DNA from: JBJENW01 sp051880395
GTDB taxonomy: Bacteria; Bacillota; Clostridia; Lachnospirales; Lachnospiraceae
Length of the DNA: 20,382 nt
Reading direction: 5' to 3'
NCBI GenBank assembly: GCA_051880395.1
Contig: JBJENW010000075.1
Span: 1 to 20,382 of the forward strand
The notes under the pieces are model-generated. The model did no database searches, was not told the origin of the DNA, and saw nothing but the letters and a program-made list of their open reading frames with translations. Every line of letters begins with the position of its first letter. Position 1 is the stretch's first letter. This document shows positions 7,777 to 15,638 of the stretch, in pieces. A program made the translations under genes and the position numbers.

Positions 7777-9513
7777 ATGGCATTTGATGGAATTGTAATC
7801 AATAATCTGGTTTCGGAATTGAACCAGACCGTTTTAAACGGAAGAATCAGTAAAATCGCACAGCCGGAATCCGACGAGCTGCTGCTTACCATAAAAGGGA
7901 ACAATGGACAGAAACGTCTGGTCTTATCCGCCAGCGCTTCTCTTCCTCTCGTCTACCTGACGAACCAGAATAAACCAAGCCCGATGACCGCCCCAAATTT
8001 TTGTATGCTGCTTCGCAAGCACATCGCAAACGGACGAATCACAAAAATTTCTCAGCCAGGCTTAGAGCGCATCATTCAGTTTGAGATTGAACACCTCGAT
8101 GAGATGGGCGACTTACAAACAAAAACGCTGATCATAGAGCTGATGGGCAAACACAGTAATCTGATTTTTTGTAAGAGTGACTGCACGATCATCGACAGTA
8201 TCAAACATATCTCCGGTATGGTAAGTTCTGTGCGTGAAGTCCTTCCGGGACGCATGTATTTTATTCCGGAGACGCAGCACAAATTAAATCCGCTGGAATT
8301 GACGGAGGAAACTTTTTTCTCCACGGTTTTTGCAAAACCGATGTCGATTCAAAAAGCACTGTACACCACATATACCGGTATCAGTCCTGTCATTGCATCA
8401 GAAGTCTGTCACCGTGCTTCCATCGATGGGGATCAGGCGACCGACAGTCTTTCCGAGGAAGAGCAGCTGCACCTGTTCCACAATTTTTCCTGGTTGATAG
8501 ACGATATCAAGGCACAACACTTTTCTCCAAACATCATTCGGCAAGGCAAAAAGCCAGTGGATTTTTCTGCTGTTGAAATGACAGAATACGCCGATTACGA
8601 CTGTCTTCATTACGACAGTATTTCTGCTGTTTTAGAGGCTTTTTATGCAGAAAAAGATCTCTACACCCGCATTCACCAAAAAACAGCAGATCTTAGAAGA
8701 ATCGTAAGCACTGCCTTAGAGCGGAACCGAAAAAAATATGACTTGCAGTGTAAACAGATGAAAGACACCGAAAAGCGTGATAAATACCGTATATACGGAG
8801 AATTATTAAACACCTATGGATATGGTTTGGAAGAAGGCAGCCGAAAACTTGAGACAATAAACTATTATACTGGCGAGCCAATCACAATCCCATTAGACCC
8901 GACCCTCACGCCTCAGGAAAATGCAAAAAAATATTTTGATAAATACAATAAGTTAAAACGTACTTTTGAAGCATTATCCACGCTGAGCATTGAAACGAAA
9001 AATGAAATTCAACATCTCGAATCAATCGCTACTTCTCTCGACATCGCAACCTCAGAGGATGATCTGGTGCAGATTCGTCAGGAGCTTGCCGACTACGGTT
9101 ATATCCGCCACAAGGGAAATCAGAAAAAAATAAAGATAAAAAGTAAGCCGTACCATTATATTTCCTCCGATGGCTATCACATGTATGTCGGAAAGAACAA
9201 TTTCCAGAACGACGAGCTGACGTTTAAATTTGCAACCGGAAACGACTGGTGGTTTCACGCAAAAGAAATCCCAGGCTCCCATGTCGTTGTAAAAACAAAC
9301 GGTGATACTCTCCCGGACGAGACCTTTGAGGAGGCTGCCAGACTTGCCGCCTATTATTCCAAAGGACGTGAAAATGCAAAAGTAGAGATTGACTACCTGC
9401 AAAAGAAAAATGTGAAAAAACCGAACGGAAGTGCGCCAGGATTTGTCGTGTACTACACCAATTATTCCATGGTCGCTGTACCAGATATCGATGGAATCCA
9501 TCCCGTCGAATAA
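7777..9513 (+). CDS. rqcH: RqcH, NFACT-family ribosome quality control factor
   Basis: 578-aa NFACT protein. RqcH binds stalled 50S subunits carrying peptidyl-tRNA and directs addition of C-terminal alanine tails that mark the chain for degradation; older annotations call it fibronectin-binding protein A. The NFACT-N domain covers about 1-200, with LLRKHIANGRI and an E97-R98 pair at the place of the D97-R98 pair needed in B. subtilis RqcH. A helix-hairpin-helix/coiled-coil middle runs about 280-430. A C-terminal NFACT-R domain (about 450-565) contains VGKNNFQND and the NDWWFHAK-PGSHVV core. The start at 7777 has AGGAG eight bases upstream; an ATG seven codons earlier has no site. It ends facing the SpoIID-family gene across palindromic element 2. 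Confidence 0.95.
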   Translation: MAFDGIVINNLVSELNQTVLNGRISKIAQPESDELLLTIKGNNGQKRLVLSASASLPLVYLTNQNKPSPMTAPNFCMLLRKHIANGRITKISQPGLERIIQFEIEHLDEMGDLQTKTLIIELMGKHSNLIFCKSDCTIIDSIKHISGMVSSVREVLPGRMYFIPETQHKLNPLELTEETFFSTVFAKPMSIQKALYTTYTGISPVIASEVCHRASIDGDQATDSLSEEEQLHLFHNFSWLIDDIKAQHFSPNIIRQGKKPVDFSAVEMTEYADYDCLHYDSISAVLEAFYAEKDLYTRIHQKTADLRRIVSTALERNRKKYDLQCKQMKDTEKRDKYRIYGELLNTYGYGLEEGSRKLETINYYTGEPITIPLDPTLTPQENAKKYFDKYNKLKRTFEALSTLSIETKNEIQHLESIATSLDIATSEDDLVQIRQELADYGYIRHKGNQKKIKIKSKPYHYISSDGYHMYVGKNNFQNDELTFKFATGNDWWFHAKEIPGSHVVVKTNGDTLPDETFEEAARLAAYYSKGRENAKVEIDYLQKKNVKKPNGSAPGFVVYYTNYSMVAVPDIDGIHPVE

Positions 9514-9538
9514 ACGCTCGTTCAAAAATCTCAACCGA

Positions 9539-9799
9539 GGTTCCTATGCGGACGTTCCCGGGATTCGGGGGCATACACAGTTTCCACCCACACCATGGCA
9601 TCCCCTCACAAAAACATTTCGGTGGGTGCAGGTGAGATCCACTCCTTAGAGTGTCTTAGACTCGAAGGCTCTTCCTGAGAGTCTTAGACACTCTTAGGAG
9701 TTAGCTCAACTGCACAGGAGCCGTGTTTTTGTGAGGGGATACCATGGTGCGGACGGAAACGTCCGTTATCGTGTTCCCCGCTGAGATCTGTTTCGTCCG
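9539..9799. repeat. Palindromic element 2 between convergent rqcH and spoIID-family genes
   Basis: The nested hairpin has an arm at 9591-9615 that pairs with 9725-9749 (24 of 25), flanking GGTGCAGGTGAG and CTCAACTGCACAGG segments, and an inner arm 9641-9663 that pairs with 9679-9701 (21 of 23). The loop is 15 nt. The left end starts GTTCCTATGCGGAC and continues into CGGGATTCGG, which is the same terminal block as the right end of element 1 read on the minus strand. ATACACAGTTTCC is also shared. The inner sequences of the two elements differ. It fills the 290-bp gap and probably stops transcription from both sides. Confidence 0.8.
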
Positions 9800-9803
9800 T
9801 ATT

Positions 9804-12020
9804 TTATTCTCCGGCCTGTGTCGTGCGCTCGATATCGTGATAGAAAAAGTTTAAAATCTCATCGCAACTCATTCCCTCTTCTGCCATTTTCCCGGCTGCG
9901 GTCTGACTCATACCGATCCCGTGTCCGTACCCGCCGCCATACACCTGAAACCGCAGACCACCGAGATCATCCCAACAGACAAACGCACTCGGCAAAAGTT
10001 CGTGCATTGTAATCTCTGTATTGTTTTGTCCCATCAATGTTTCTTCTCCACAAGCAAGGATCAGACGAATGGTATATTCCGATGTCACATTTACGGTTCC
10101 ATTCTCAAAAATCACCTGTAAAACACGGATACTTCCGCACTTTGCTCGTTTTTTTACCACAAATCCTTTTAATGCGCCAAAATTTTTTTCAATCCACTCG
10201 ACCTGATTTTGATTCGGATCCAGAAACGTAAAACTTTCTGGTCTTGCTTCTCTTCGGACAGTGATCGTATGCTTCACATGTTCGCTGCTGTTTGAAAAAT
10301 CAAGTGTTCCACTCCAACGAAAATAAGTACTGTCACGGTCATATGCTGTGTCATCGCCCGACTGAATATAAGCACGGAAAGCTTTTTCTTTCGAAAGATC
10401 ATGCCCTTTGTCTGTCTGATTCACGTGTGCATGTTTTAAATAGGTCTCTTTTTCTTCTTTTCCATCCGCACTCCAGGCCGCCAGCGTATCCGTTTCTCCG
10501 CAGGAAGTAGAAAAATAATATGCTTCTATAATATTCCCTTGATGTGTCAGCACCTGGCCACAAGTATCATCCACAGCTCGTTTGACTTCATCTGTTGTCT
10601 CCTGCTGATTATATACCTGATAGTTTACTGTATCATCAATATGTGCACCATACCTCGCGTAATCGCCTCGATTCATCTGGATATAGGCGTAACTTCTGGC
10701 ACAGAGCGCCTGTACTTTTAGCGCCTCGATTCCGTATTTTGGCGGCATTTCACTCGGCACGACATGGTACAGATACTGTTCGACATTCAATACGTTGACC
10801 AAAGCATATCCATCCTCGCATTTTCGCACTTCCATACTCCCCTCATACCCACGACCACTTAGCTGCTCTGGGGTATCTGCGAACCGAAACTGTCCATTTT
10901 TTGTTGTAAATTTCTGGCATCCTCCATTTTCGTTAAATTCCAATTTCGATACCGCTGTCACTTCGTTCGCATTCTTTTTTATTTTTTTCTTTCCATATGT
11001 AATCACGTATGGCTGATCTGCCGTCAAAAACAAGTCTTTCGCAACCGGCGCGCCATTTTGCAGTAAAAGTACCCGGATTTTTTTCAAATCTGCCGGTTTT
11101 ACCAGCAGTGCTGCACAGATTTTTTTATTTCCCACTACATACCTTACTTTCATATTTCCAAGTACAATGTCAGAGGAACTTTTTTCTTCCACTGTACCGT
11201 AAGTTTTATAAATTGGCAGTTTTTTTGCGCGTTTCAAAGAACCATATCCTTCAATCTCCATCTGTTTTTCATCCATAGAAAGCAGATTCCCTTCTATGGT
11301 ATCTTCCTTTTTTCGTATTTTTACAATATTCCCCTGTTTCCAACAGAGATCGCAGACACTTCCCTGCACAGATTCGGACAAGGTTTCCACCGGAAATGTA
11401 AAGGTTTTCCCGTCATACAGCACACTCACAGCCTGTTTCTGCTCCTCCTTTAAGAATGCATTTTCCATCGTCACTTCTTCCGTTTTATTTCCAATTCCGA
11501 TGAGTGTGTCACCCCGCAGATATGCCCGGATGCCGTCATAGGAAGCAAGCAGCTTTTGTGGCAGATCTGTTTGAAACGTTCCCTCCTGCGTCTCTATAAC
11601 GAAGTTTTTACTTTCCTTTTGCACAGAAAGCACAAGAAGCTTTTTTGTCTTCACCACGCCATCTGTGTCGAGAATCTCTCTCATTTCGTCATAAATCTGA
11701 AAAAAATCATTTCTTGAAATCGTCTGATACCACTTTTTTTTCGGCATATTCACATAGTCTTTGATCTGTAGATGTTCCAGTAATGACTCAACATCCCCAT
11801 AGGTCAGATGCGGTCTGCTCTCTTTTATATACGCATCCAAGGTATCCTCCGAAATTCCAGTAAATCGCAACAGTTCTTTTACTTCACAGCGATTCACCCA
11901 TTTCGTATCATATGAAACGGCTGTCTGTTTCTTTCCCACGCTGTGCCATGCGAAAAAAAGAATCACACAACCGATCAATAAAAGGAGTATCCAGACCCTC
12001 CTTCGCTTTTTCTTTTTCAT
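9804..12020 (-). CDS. Large SpoIID/LytB-domain protein (membrane-anchored)
   Basis: 738-aa protein with a cytoplasmic KKKKRRR start, one transmembrane segment (about 8-25), a long N-terminal part of about 350 residues that I do not recognise, and a C-terminal SpoIID/LytB domain (about 385-735). SpoIID is a lytic transglycosylase that trims glycan strands during engulfment. Visible here are VPSEMPPKYGIEALKVQA (about 421-438, candidate catalytic E424), SCGE (506-509) and the GHGIGMSQ signature near the C-terminus. It is about twice the length of classical SpoIID (roughly 340 aa). GGGGGA lies 8 bp before the chosen ATG at 12018-12020. The 45-codon upstream extension overlaps a terminator hairpin and was rejected. 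The family is sure; whether it is the sporulation SpoIID or a vegetative paralogue is not. Confidence 0.88.
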   Translation of the reverse strand: MKKKKRRRVWILLLLIGCVILFFAWHSVGKKQTAVSYDTKWVNRCEVKELLRFTGISEDTLDAYIKESRPHLTYGDVESLLEHLQIKDYVNMPKKKWYQTISRNDFFQIYDEMREILDTDGVVKTKKLLVLSVQKESKNFVIETQEGTFQTDLPQKLLASYDGIRAYLRGDTLIGIGNKTEEVTMENAFLKEEQKQAVSVLYDGKTFTFPVETLSESVQGSVCDLCWKQGNIVKIRKKEDTIEGNLLSMDEKQMEIEGYGSLKRAKKLPIYKTYGTVEEKSSSDIVLGNMKVRYVVGNKKICAALLVKPADLKKIRVLLLQNGAPVAKDLFLTADQPYVITYGKKKIKKNANEVTAVSKLEFNENGGCQKFTTKNGQFRFADTPEQLSGRGYEGSMEVRKCEDGYALVNVLNVEQYLYHVVPSEMPPKYGIEALKVQALCARSYAYIQMNRGDYARYGAHIDDTVNYQVYNQQETTDEVKRAVDDTCGQVLTHQGNIIEAYYFSTSCGETDTLAAWSADGKEEKETYLKHAHVNQTDKGHDLSKEKAFRAYIQSGDDTAYDRDSTYFRWSGTLDFSNSSEHVKHTITVRREARPESFTFLDPNQNQVEWIEKNFGALKGFVVKKRAKCGSIRVLQVIFENGTVNVTSEYTIRLILACGEETLMGQNNTEITMHELLPSAFVCWDDLGGLRFQVYGGGYGHGIGMSQTAAGKMAEEGMSCDEILNFFYHDIERTTQAGE

Positions 12021-12084
12021 AAAACAAATCCCCCTGCTTTTAGTCTGTACGCACAAATTCTCTTTGCATCCGTCGGTAAAAATC

Positions 12085-12131
12085 AAGAAAAGCTGTGATA
12101 GTCTTAAATTAAAACTAAAACAGCTTTTCTT
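12085..12131 (-). terminator. Long terminator hairpin after the 6S-like RNA
   Basis: AAGAAAAGCTGT (12085-12096) and ACAGCTTTTCTT (12120-12131) pair over 12 bp. Inside, TAGTTTTAA and TTAAGACTA continue the helix, with one G-U pair and a minimal loop. On the minus strand the stem runs into CTTGATTTTTACC. It ends the RNA transcribed from 12374 and separates it from the SpoIID-family gene. Confidence 0.7.
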
Positions 12132-12171
12132 TCCTCTGTATCTTGTAAGATGCAAAACATCTTCCTTTGTT

Positions 12172-12374
12172 CTTTTTACCCAAAATGCCGTTTCCTACAA
12201 TTTTGACTCCTAGCGAACGCTAGGTGGGTTTCCGCAGCAACATCTTCTGCCTTCCGCTGCTATGACGGCCTGACATCCAATGGGCAATAATAGGAGTCCC
12301 GTTTAAAGTAAATGTAGGTTCAAAAATGTAGGAGTTGTCGAACATTCCAGGATGTTATTTCGTTCCTTTTCTAT
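12172..12374 (-). ncRNA. ssrS: Structured small RNA, probably 6S RNA
   Basis: Non-coding transcript predicted from a consensus promoter at 12381-12409, with a start near 12374. The ends pair: CCUGGAAUG (12343-12351) with CAUUUUGGG (12179-12187) form nine pairs including G-U. Next CCUACA pairs with UGUAGG, and GACUCCUA with UAGGAGUC. The apical part holds GCAGC/GCUGC, and the 3' side carries a small CCUAGCG-UUCGCUAGG hairpin. A rod about 190 nt long, closed at the ends, with an open middle and a small 3'-side hairpin fits 6S RNA, which binds sigma-A RNA polymerase as an open-promoter mimic. The 6S assignment rests on this architecture and on recall of Clostridia 6S sequences, not on a covariance search. 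The existence of an RNA gene is more certain than its identity. The 3' end is approximate; a longer precursor may reach the terminator at 12085. Confidence 0.68.
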
Positions 12375-12380
12375 GTACTT

Positions 12381-12409
12381 ATTATACCCCACTCGTACAT
12401 GAAATTCAA
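12381..12409 (-). promoter_or_regulatory. Sigma-A promoter of the 6S-like RNA
   Basis: Minus strand: -35 TTGAAT (12404-12409), exactly 17-bp spacer, -10 TATAAT (12381-12386). No reading frame with a ribosome site follows, which supports an RNA gene. Confidence 0.85.
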
Positions 12410-12442
12410 CAGAAAATTTAGGAAAAAGTATCTACTTTCTTC

Positions 12443-13294
12443 TTATTTACACAAAGCCTTAAAAGTCGAAATCTTCGCCACTTTTTTGCCATTAAATTTC
12501 ATTAATGCTTTCTCTGCTCCGTCACCAAATTCTCCCGGAATCTCTACTCCTTTCGGGTCATAACCCTTTAACAGCAACAGAATTTCCAGTGCTGTTACCA
12601 TATACTGCTTTTCTCCTTTTTTTACATAATGCGAACCGAATGCTCTTTCTGTCATATCATTCCAATCCCCATCTTCTACCAGTCCTGCATGATAGTCTAA
12701 ATTTAAAGCATGCTGTACGACCCGGACTGCAGCCATTTTTGTAATTGCTGTTCGTGTTCCTGTGATTTTCAATTCGCAATCAGCAAATGTATTCGCGTAT
12801 TTCTGCCCTTTTTTGATGCATTTGGTTTTCGCATCATCCGTGGTTGCTGTCTTTTCTGTAGAAGTCTGATCCGCTTTTTTAAAAAGAGCCGCCTCTTTTT
12901 TTCTTCTTGCGATCAACGCAGATTTATATCTCGTCGCACTCCCCCAATACTTAACCATATTTGTGGCATACTCCGCTGGTGTATGACTGTTAGACGCCAG
13001 CTGACGCAGACCACCTTCCCCTCGGTTAAATGTATAAGACACCAACGCATCAAAACGGTTCTGTGTCAATTTAATATCTGTTACCGTATTCTGCACAGCG
13101 GTCTCAAACCGTTTCAAATCTTTTTTTAACAGTGACACAGCTTTTTGGCGGGTAATCGTCTGACCTGCTTTCACATCGGGACCATAATGGCCGACACCGA
13201 TCGTATAGTATGTTTCCCCTGACAGCTTATACGCTTTTAAAGAAATTCCTTCTAAAGAAATGATAAATTCTACTCCATTGTCTGATGTATGCAT
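12443..13294 (-). CDS. GH24 phage-type lysozyme with C-terminal peptidoglycan-binding-like domain
   Basis: 283-aa muramidase-like protein. The N-terminal GH24 domain (about 5-140) has LEGISLKAY with catalytic E15 and YTIGVGHYG with T31, the Glu and Thr of the T4-lysozyme Glu-Asp-Thr arrangement; the Asp position appears to be Ser or Gly, as in many endolysins of the family. NRFDALVSYTFNRG (about 78-91) is another family mark. A linker (about 140-180) precedes a C-terminal region (about 185-283) that resembles peptidoglycan-binding repeats. There is no signal peptide, holin or other phage gene nearby. The start has GGAGA six bases upstream, and a promoter sits at 13344-13372. A weak AAAGTA/TACTTT hairpin follows the stop (about 12424-12438). 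It is probably a domesticated or remnant phage gene beside a tRNA. Confidence 0.88.
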   Translation of the reverse strand: MHTSDNGVEFIISLEGISLKAYKLSGETYYTIGVGHYGPDVKAGQTITRQKAVSLLKKDLKRFETAVQNTVTDIKLTQNRFDALVSYTFNRGEGGLRQLASNSHTPAEYATNMVKYWGSATRYKSALIARRKKEAALFKKADQTSTEKTATTDDAKTKCIKKGQKYANTFADCELKITGTRTAITKMAAVRVVQHALNLDYHAGLVEDGDWNDMTERAFGSHYVKKGEKQYMVTALEILLLLKGYDPKGVEIPGEFGDGAEKALMKFNGKKVAKISTFKALCK

Positions 13295-13343
13295 AAATGT
13301 CTCCTTCTCTGCCGTTTTTCTAGTCTGTTTCTTGCCTGTTTCA

Positions 13344-13372
13344 AGTATACCATTCTAAAAAAGTCTATGCAA
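13344..13372 (-). promoter_or_regulatory. Sigma-A promoter for the GH24 lysozyme gene
   Basis: Minus strand: -35 TTGCAT (13367-13372), 17-bp spacer, -10 TATACT (13344-13349), about 50 bp before the lysozyme start and after the tRNA terminator. The gene therefore does not depend on tRNA read-through. Confidence 0.75.
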
Positions 13373-13395
13373 CATCGTTTTTTTGCAAAACAAAA

Positions 13396-13418
13396 AGAGC
13401 TCGGCAAAACCGAACTCT
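13396..13418 (-). terminator. Terminator of the tRNA-Thr unit
   Basis: On the minus strand AGAGTTCGG and CCGAGCTCT pair around a TTTTG loop, followed by TTTTTG. It starts 5 bp after the tRNA 3' end. Confidence 0.9.
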
Positions 13419-13422
13419 TATC

Positions 13423-13495
13423 AGCCTGAAATCGGACTCGAACCGACGACCCCTTCATTACGAGTGAAGTGCTCTACCAACTGAGCCATTCAGGC
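13423..13495 (-). tRNA. tRNA-Thr (anticodon CGT)
   Basis: 73-nt cloverleaf on the minus strand. The acceptor stem GCCTGAA pairs with TTCAGGC and the discriminator is T. The D-arm has GGCTCAGTTGGTAGAGC. The anticodon arm is CTTCA-CTCGTAA-TGAAG, giving anticodon CGT, which reads ACG threonine codons. The T-arm loop is TTCGAGT. CCA is not encoded. It has its own promoter and terminator, so it is a single-gene unit. tRNA 3' ends are common integration sites, which is of interest beside the phage-type lysozyme, but no attachment-site repeat is visible. Confidence 0.96.
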
Positions 13496-13519
13496 ATCTG
13501 TCATGAATCAGACCATTTC

Positions 13520-13548
13520 ATTATACATTATTTTTTTTCTTTTTGCAA
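13520..13548 (-). promoter_or_regulatory. Sigma-A promoter of tRNA-Thr
   Basis: Minus strand: -35 TTGCAA (13543-13548), 17-bp A-rich spacer, -10 TATAAT (13520-13525). The start would fall near 13513, about 18 nt before the mature tRNA. Confidence 0.85.
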
Positions 13549-13565
13549 GTGTTTTTTTCTCTTTT

Positions 13566-15620
13566 TTACAAATTCATGCCTCCATCTTCTGACAAGTACT
13601 GCTGTTTTAAATAGTCCAGAAGCGCCGGGTGCTGCTCCAATGCCGGATCGGAGGATAAAAGTGCTTTCACTTCTTCGGCGGCACGCTGCATAACAGTTGC
13701 ATCCTGATAAATGTCTGCCAATTTAAAATTCATTTCTCCACTCTGGCGGATTCCAAAGAAATCGCCCGGACCACGAAGTTTTAAATCCTCACTGGCAATC
13801 AAAAAGCCATCATTCGATTTATTTAAAATATCCAGCCGTTTCTGCGAATGTTTCGAATCACTTCCATTGATAAAAATACAGTATGACTGTGCATCTCCAC
13901 GACCGACACGACCTCGCAGCTGGTGCAGCTGCGCTAATCCAAAGCGTTCGGCATTTTCAATCATCATTACCGTTGCATTCGGCACATTTACACCAACTTC
14001 CACGACCGTTGTGGAGACAAGTACCTGAATCTCATTTTTTTCAAACGCTTCCATAATTGCATTCTTATCTTTTGATGCAAGTTTTCCATGTAGATACTGC
14101 ACCTGTATATCCGGCGGAAAGATTTCTCTCAAACGTTCGGTATAAGAGAGCACATCTTCCATCTCGCCAGAGTTTTCTGTTTCCTCTACCAATGGACAGA
14201 TCACGTACACCTGATGACCGGCGCGAATCTCTTTTTCCATGAACCGATAGGCTGTTTTGCGATAATTCGGTCCAACCACACAATTTTTGATCGGCAGGCG
14301 CCGTGCCGGAACCTCATCAATCACAGAGATATCCAGATCTCCATACATAATAATCGCCAGCGTCCTTGGAATCGGCGTCGCGCTCATAACAAGCACATGC
14401 GGATGCATACCTTTTTGTGAAAGAGTTTCTCTCTGACGAACACCAAAACGATGCTGCTCATCGGTGATGACCAATGCCAGATTGTCAAATAATGCCTGAT
14501 CCTGAATCAGTGCATGCGTTCCCACGATCATCGCATCCGGATATAATGCCATACGCTCATAAGCTCTGCGCTTTTCTCGTACAGTCAGGGAACCAGTCAA
14601 AAGGATCACAGGATGTTTGATTCCATGCTGCTCATTCATCTCTTTAAAGTTCTCATAATGTTGACGGGCCAAGACTTCCGTCGGAACCATGATCGCAGAC
14701 TGATATCCGTTTTCTGCCGCCTCAAGCATCGCGAGATACGCCACGATCGTCTTTCCAGAGCCGACATCCCCCTGAACCAGACGCTGCATCACATGCGCAG
14801 AACTCATATCCGTCCGAACATCCAAAAGCGCTGCTTTCTGCGCATTTGTCAACTCATAAGGCAGCTCTTTCATTACACGATCTATGATACCGCTATCCTG
14901 AAACACATATGAATTTTCGGTTTCTGCATCGCGGTCTTTTTGTATCTGCATACCAAGAATAAATAAAAAGAATTCATCAAACACCAGTCGTTTTCTCGCC
15001 TCGATCAGATTTTCCATGGAATCAGGGAAATGAATCTGCTCCATAGCAAAATTCAGTTCACATAACGTATGTCGAAGTCGCATCTCGGATGGCAGATAAT
15101 CTGTAAACAACTGATCCTCCTGTAAAATCTGTTTCACCGTTTTGATGATCAGATTATTTGTGATTCCTTTCACTAGCGGATACACCGGCTGCATTTGGTT
15201 TTCAATTGCTTTATACTTTGCAACAGTATACACTGTCGGCTGCTCCATACATGGCTGATTGCCCTTATACGTCACTTTCCCATAAAAAACATAGACTCCC
15301 CCTGGACGCAGACTGTTTTTTAAAAATGACATACGAAACCACGTCAAATTTAAACAAACGCCGTCTCCCACTGCCTCTGCAGTGGTGACCGGCATCTTTG
15401 ATGTCTTCACCACCAAAGGTGTTTTTCGAATTCTCGCCTCAATGGCACACATTTTCCCTTCTTCGGCTTCAGCCGGAAAAGTCACTTCCGGAAACTTGAT
15501 ATAGTCCCTCGGATAATACAAAAGCAAATCCCCTACCGTATAGATATTCAGCTTTTGAAACAACTTCTCCGTCTTCGCTCCAATTCCTTTGACTTCTTTT
15601 AAAGGAGAACTTAACTGCAT
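13566..15620 (-). CDS. recG: ATP-dependent DNA helicase RecG
   Basis: 684-aa helicase that remodels stalled replication forks and branch-migrates Holliday junctions. The N-terminal wedge (OB-fold) domain covers about 50-145. The motor domains carry Walker A GDVGSGKT (284-291), PTEVLA, the DEQH box (387-390), SATPIPRTL and the C-terminal QLRGRVGRG arginine-finger motif. Full length for the family. GGGAG eight bases upstream supports the start, 18 bp after the fakA stop. Gene order asp23-fakA-recG is conserved in Firmicutes and suggests one transcript from upstream of asp23. Confidence 0.97.
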   Translation of the reverse strand: MQLSSPLKEVKGIGAKTEKLFQKLNIYTVGDLLLYYPRDYIKFPEVTFPAEAEEGKMCAIEARIRKTPLVVKTSKMPVTTAEAVGDGVCLNLTWFRMSFLKNSLRPGGVYVFYGKVTYKGNQPCMEQPTVYTVAKYKAIENQMQPVYPLVKGITNNLIIKTVKQILQEDQLFTDYLPSEMRLRHTLCELNFAMEQIHFPDSMENLIEARKRLVFDEFFLFILGMQIQKDRDAETENSYVFQDSGIIDRVMKELPYELTNAQKAALLDVRTDMSSAHVMQRLVQGDVGSGKTIVAYLAMLEAAENGYQSAIMVPTEVLARQHYENFKEMNEQHGIKHPVILLTGSLTVREKRRAYERMALYPDAMIVGTHALIQDQALFDNLALVITDEQHRFGVRQRETLSQKGMHPHVLVMSATPIPRTLAIIMYGDLDISVIDEVPARRLPIKNCVVGPNYRKTAYRFMEKEIRAGHQVYVICPLVEETENSGEMEDVLSYTERLREIFPPDIQVQYLHGKLASKDKNAIMEAFEKNEIQVLVSTTVVEVGVNVPNATVMMIENAERFGLAQLHQLRGRVGRGDAQSYCIFINGSDSKHSQKRLDILNKSNDGFLIASEDLKLRGPGDFFGIRQSGEMNFKLADIYQDATVMQRAAEEVKALLSSDPALEQHPALLDYLKQQYLSEDGGMNL

Positions 15621-15638
15621 GATGATTTCTCCCTCTTC

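Noticed and set aside
9052..9601. Antisense open frames across the 3' part of rqcH and into element 2
   Set aside because: They are shadows of the conserved NFACT-R coding sequence and have no start signals.
12021..12155. 45-codon N-terminal extension of the SpoIID-family gene
   Set aside because: It runs through the terminator hairpin at 12085-12131 and has no ribosome site, whereas GGGGGA and a KKKKRRR-plus-helix N-terminus mark the start at 12020.
13423..13495. tRNA-Thr as an attachment site for the neighbouring lysozyme gene
   Set aside because: I could not find a repeat of the tRNA 3' end elsewhere in the window, and there is no integrase.
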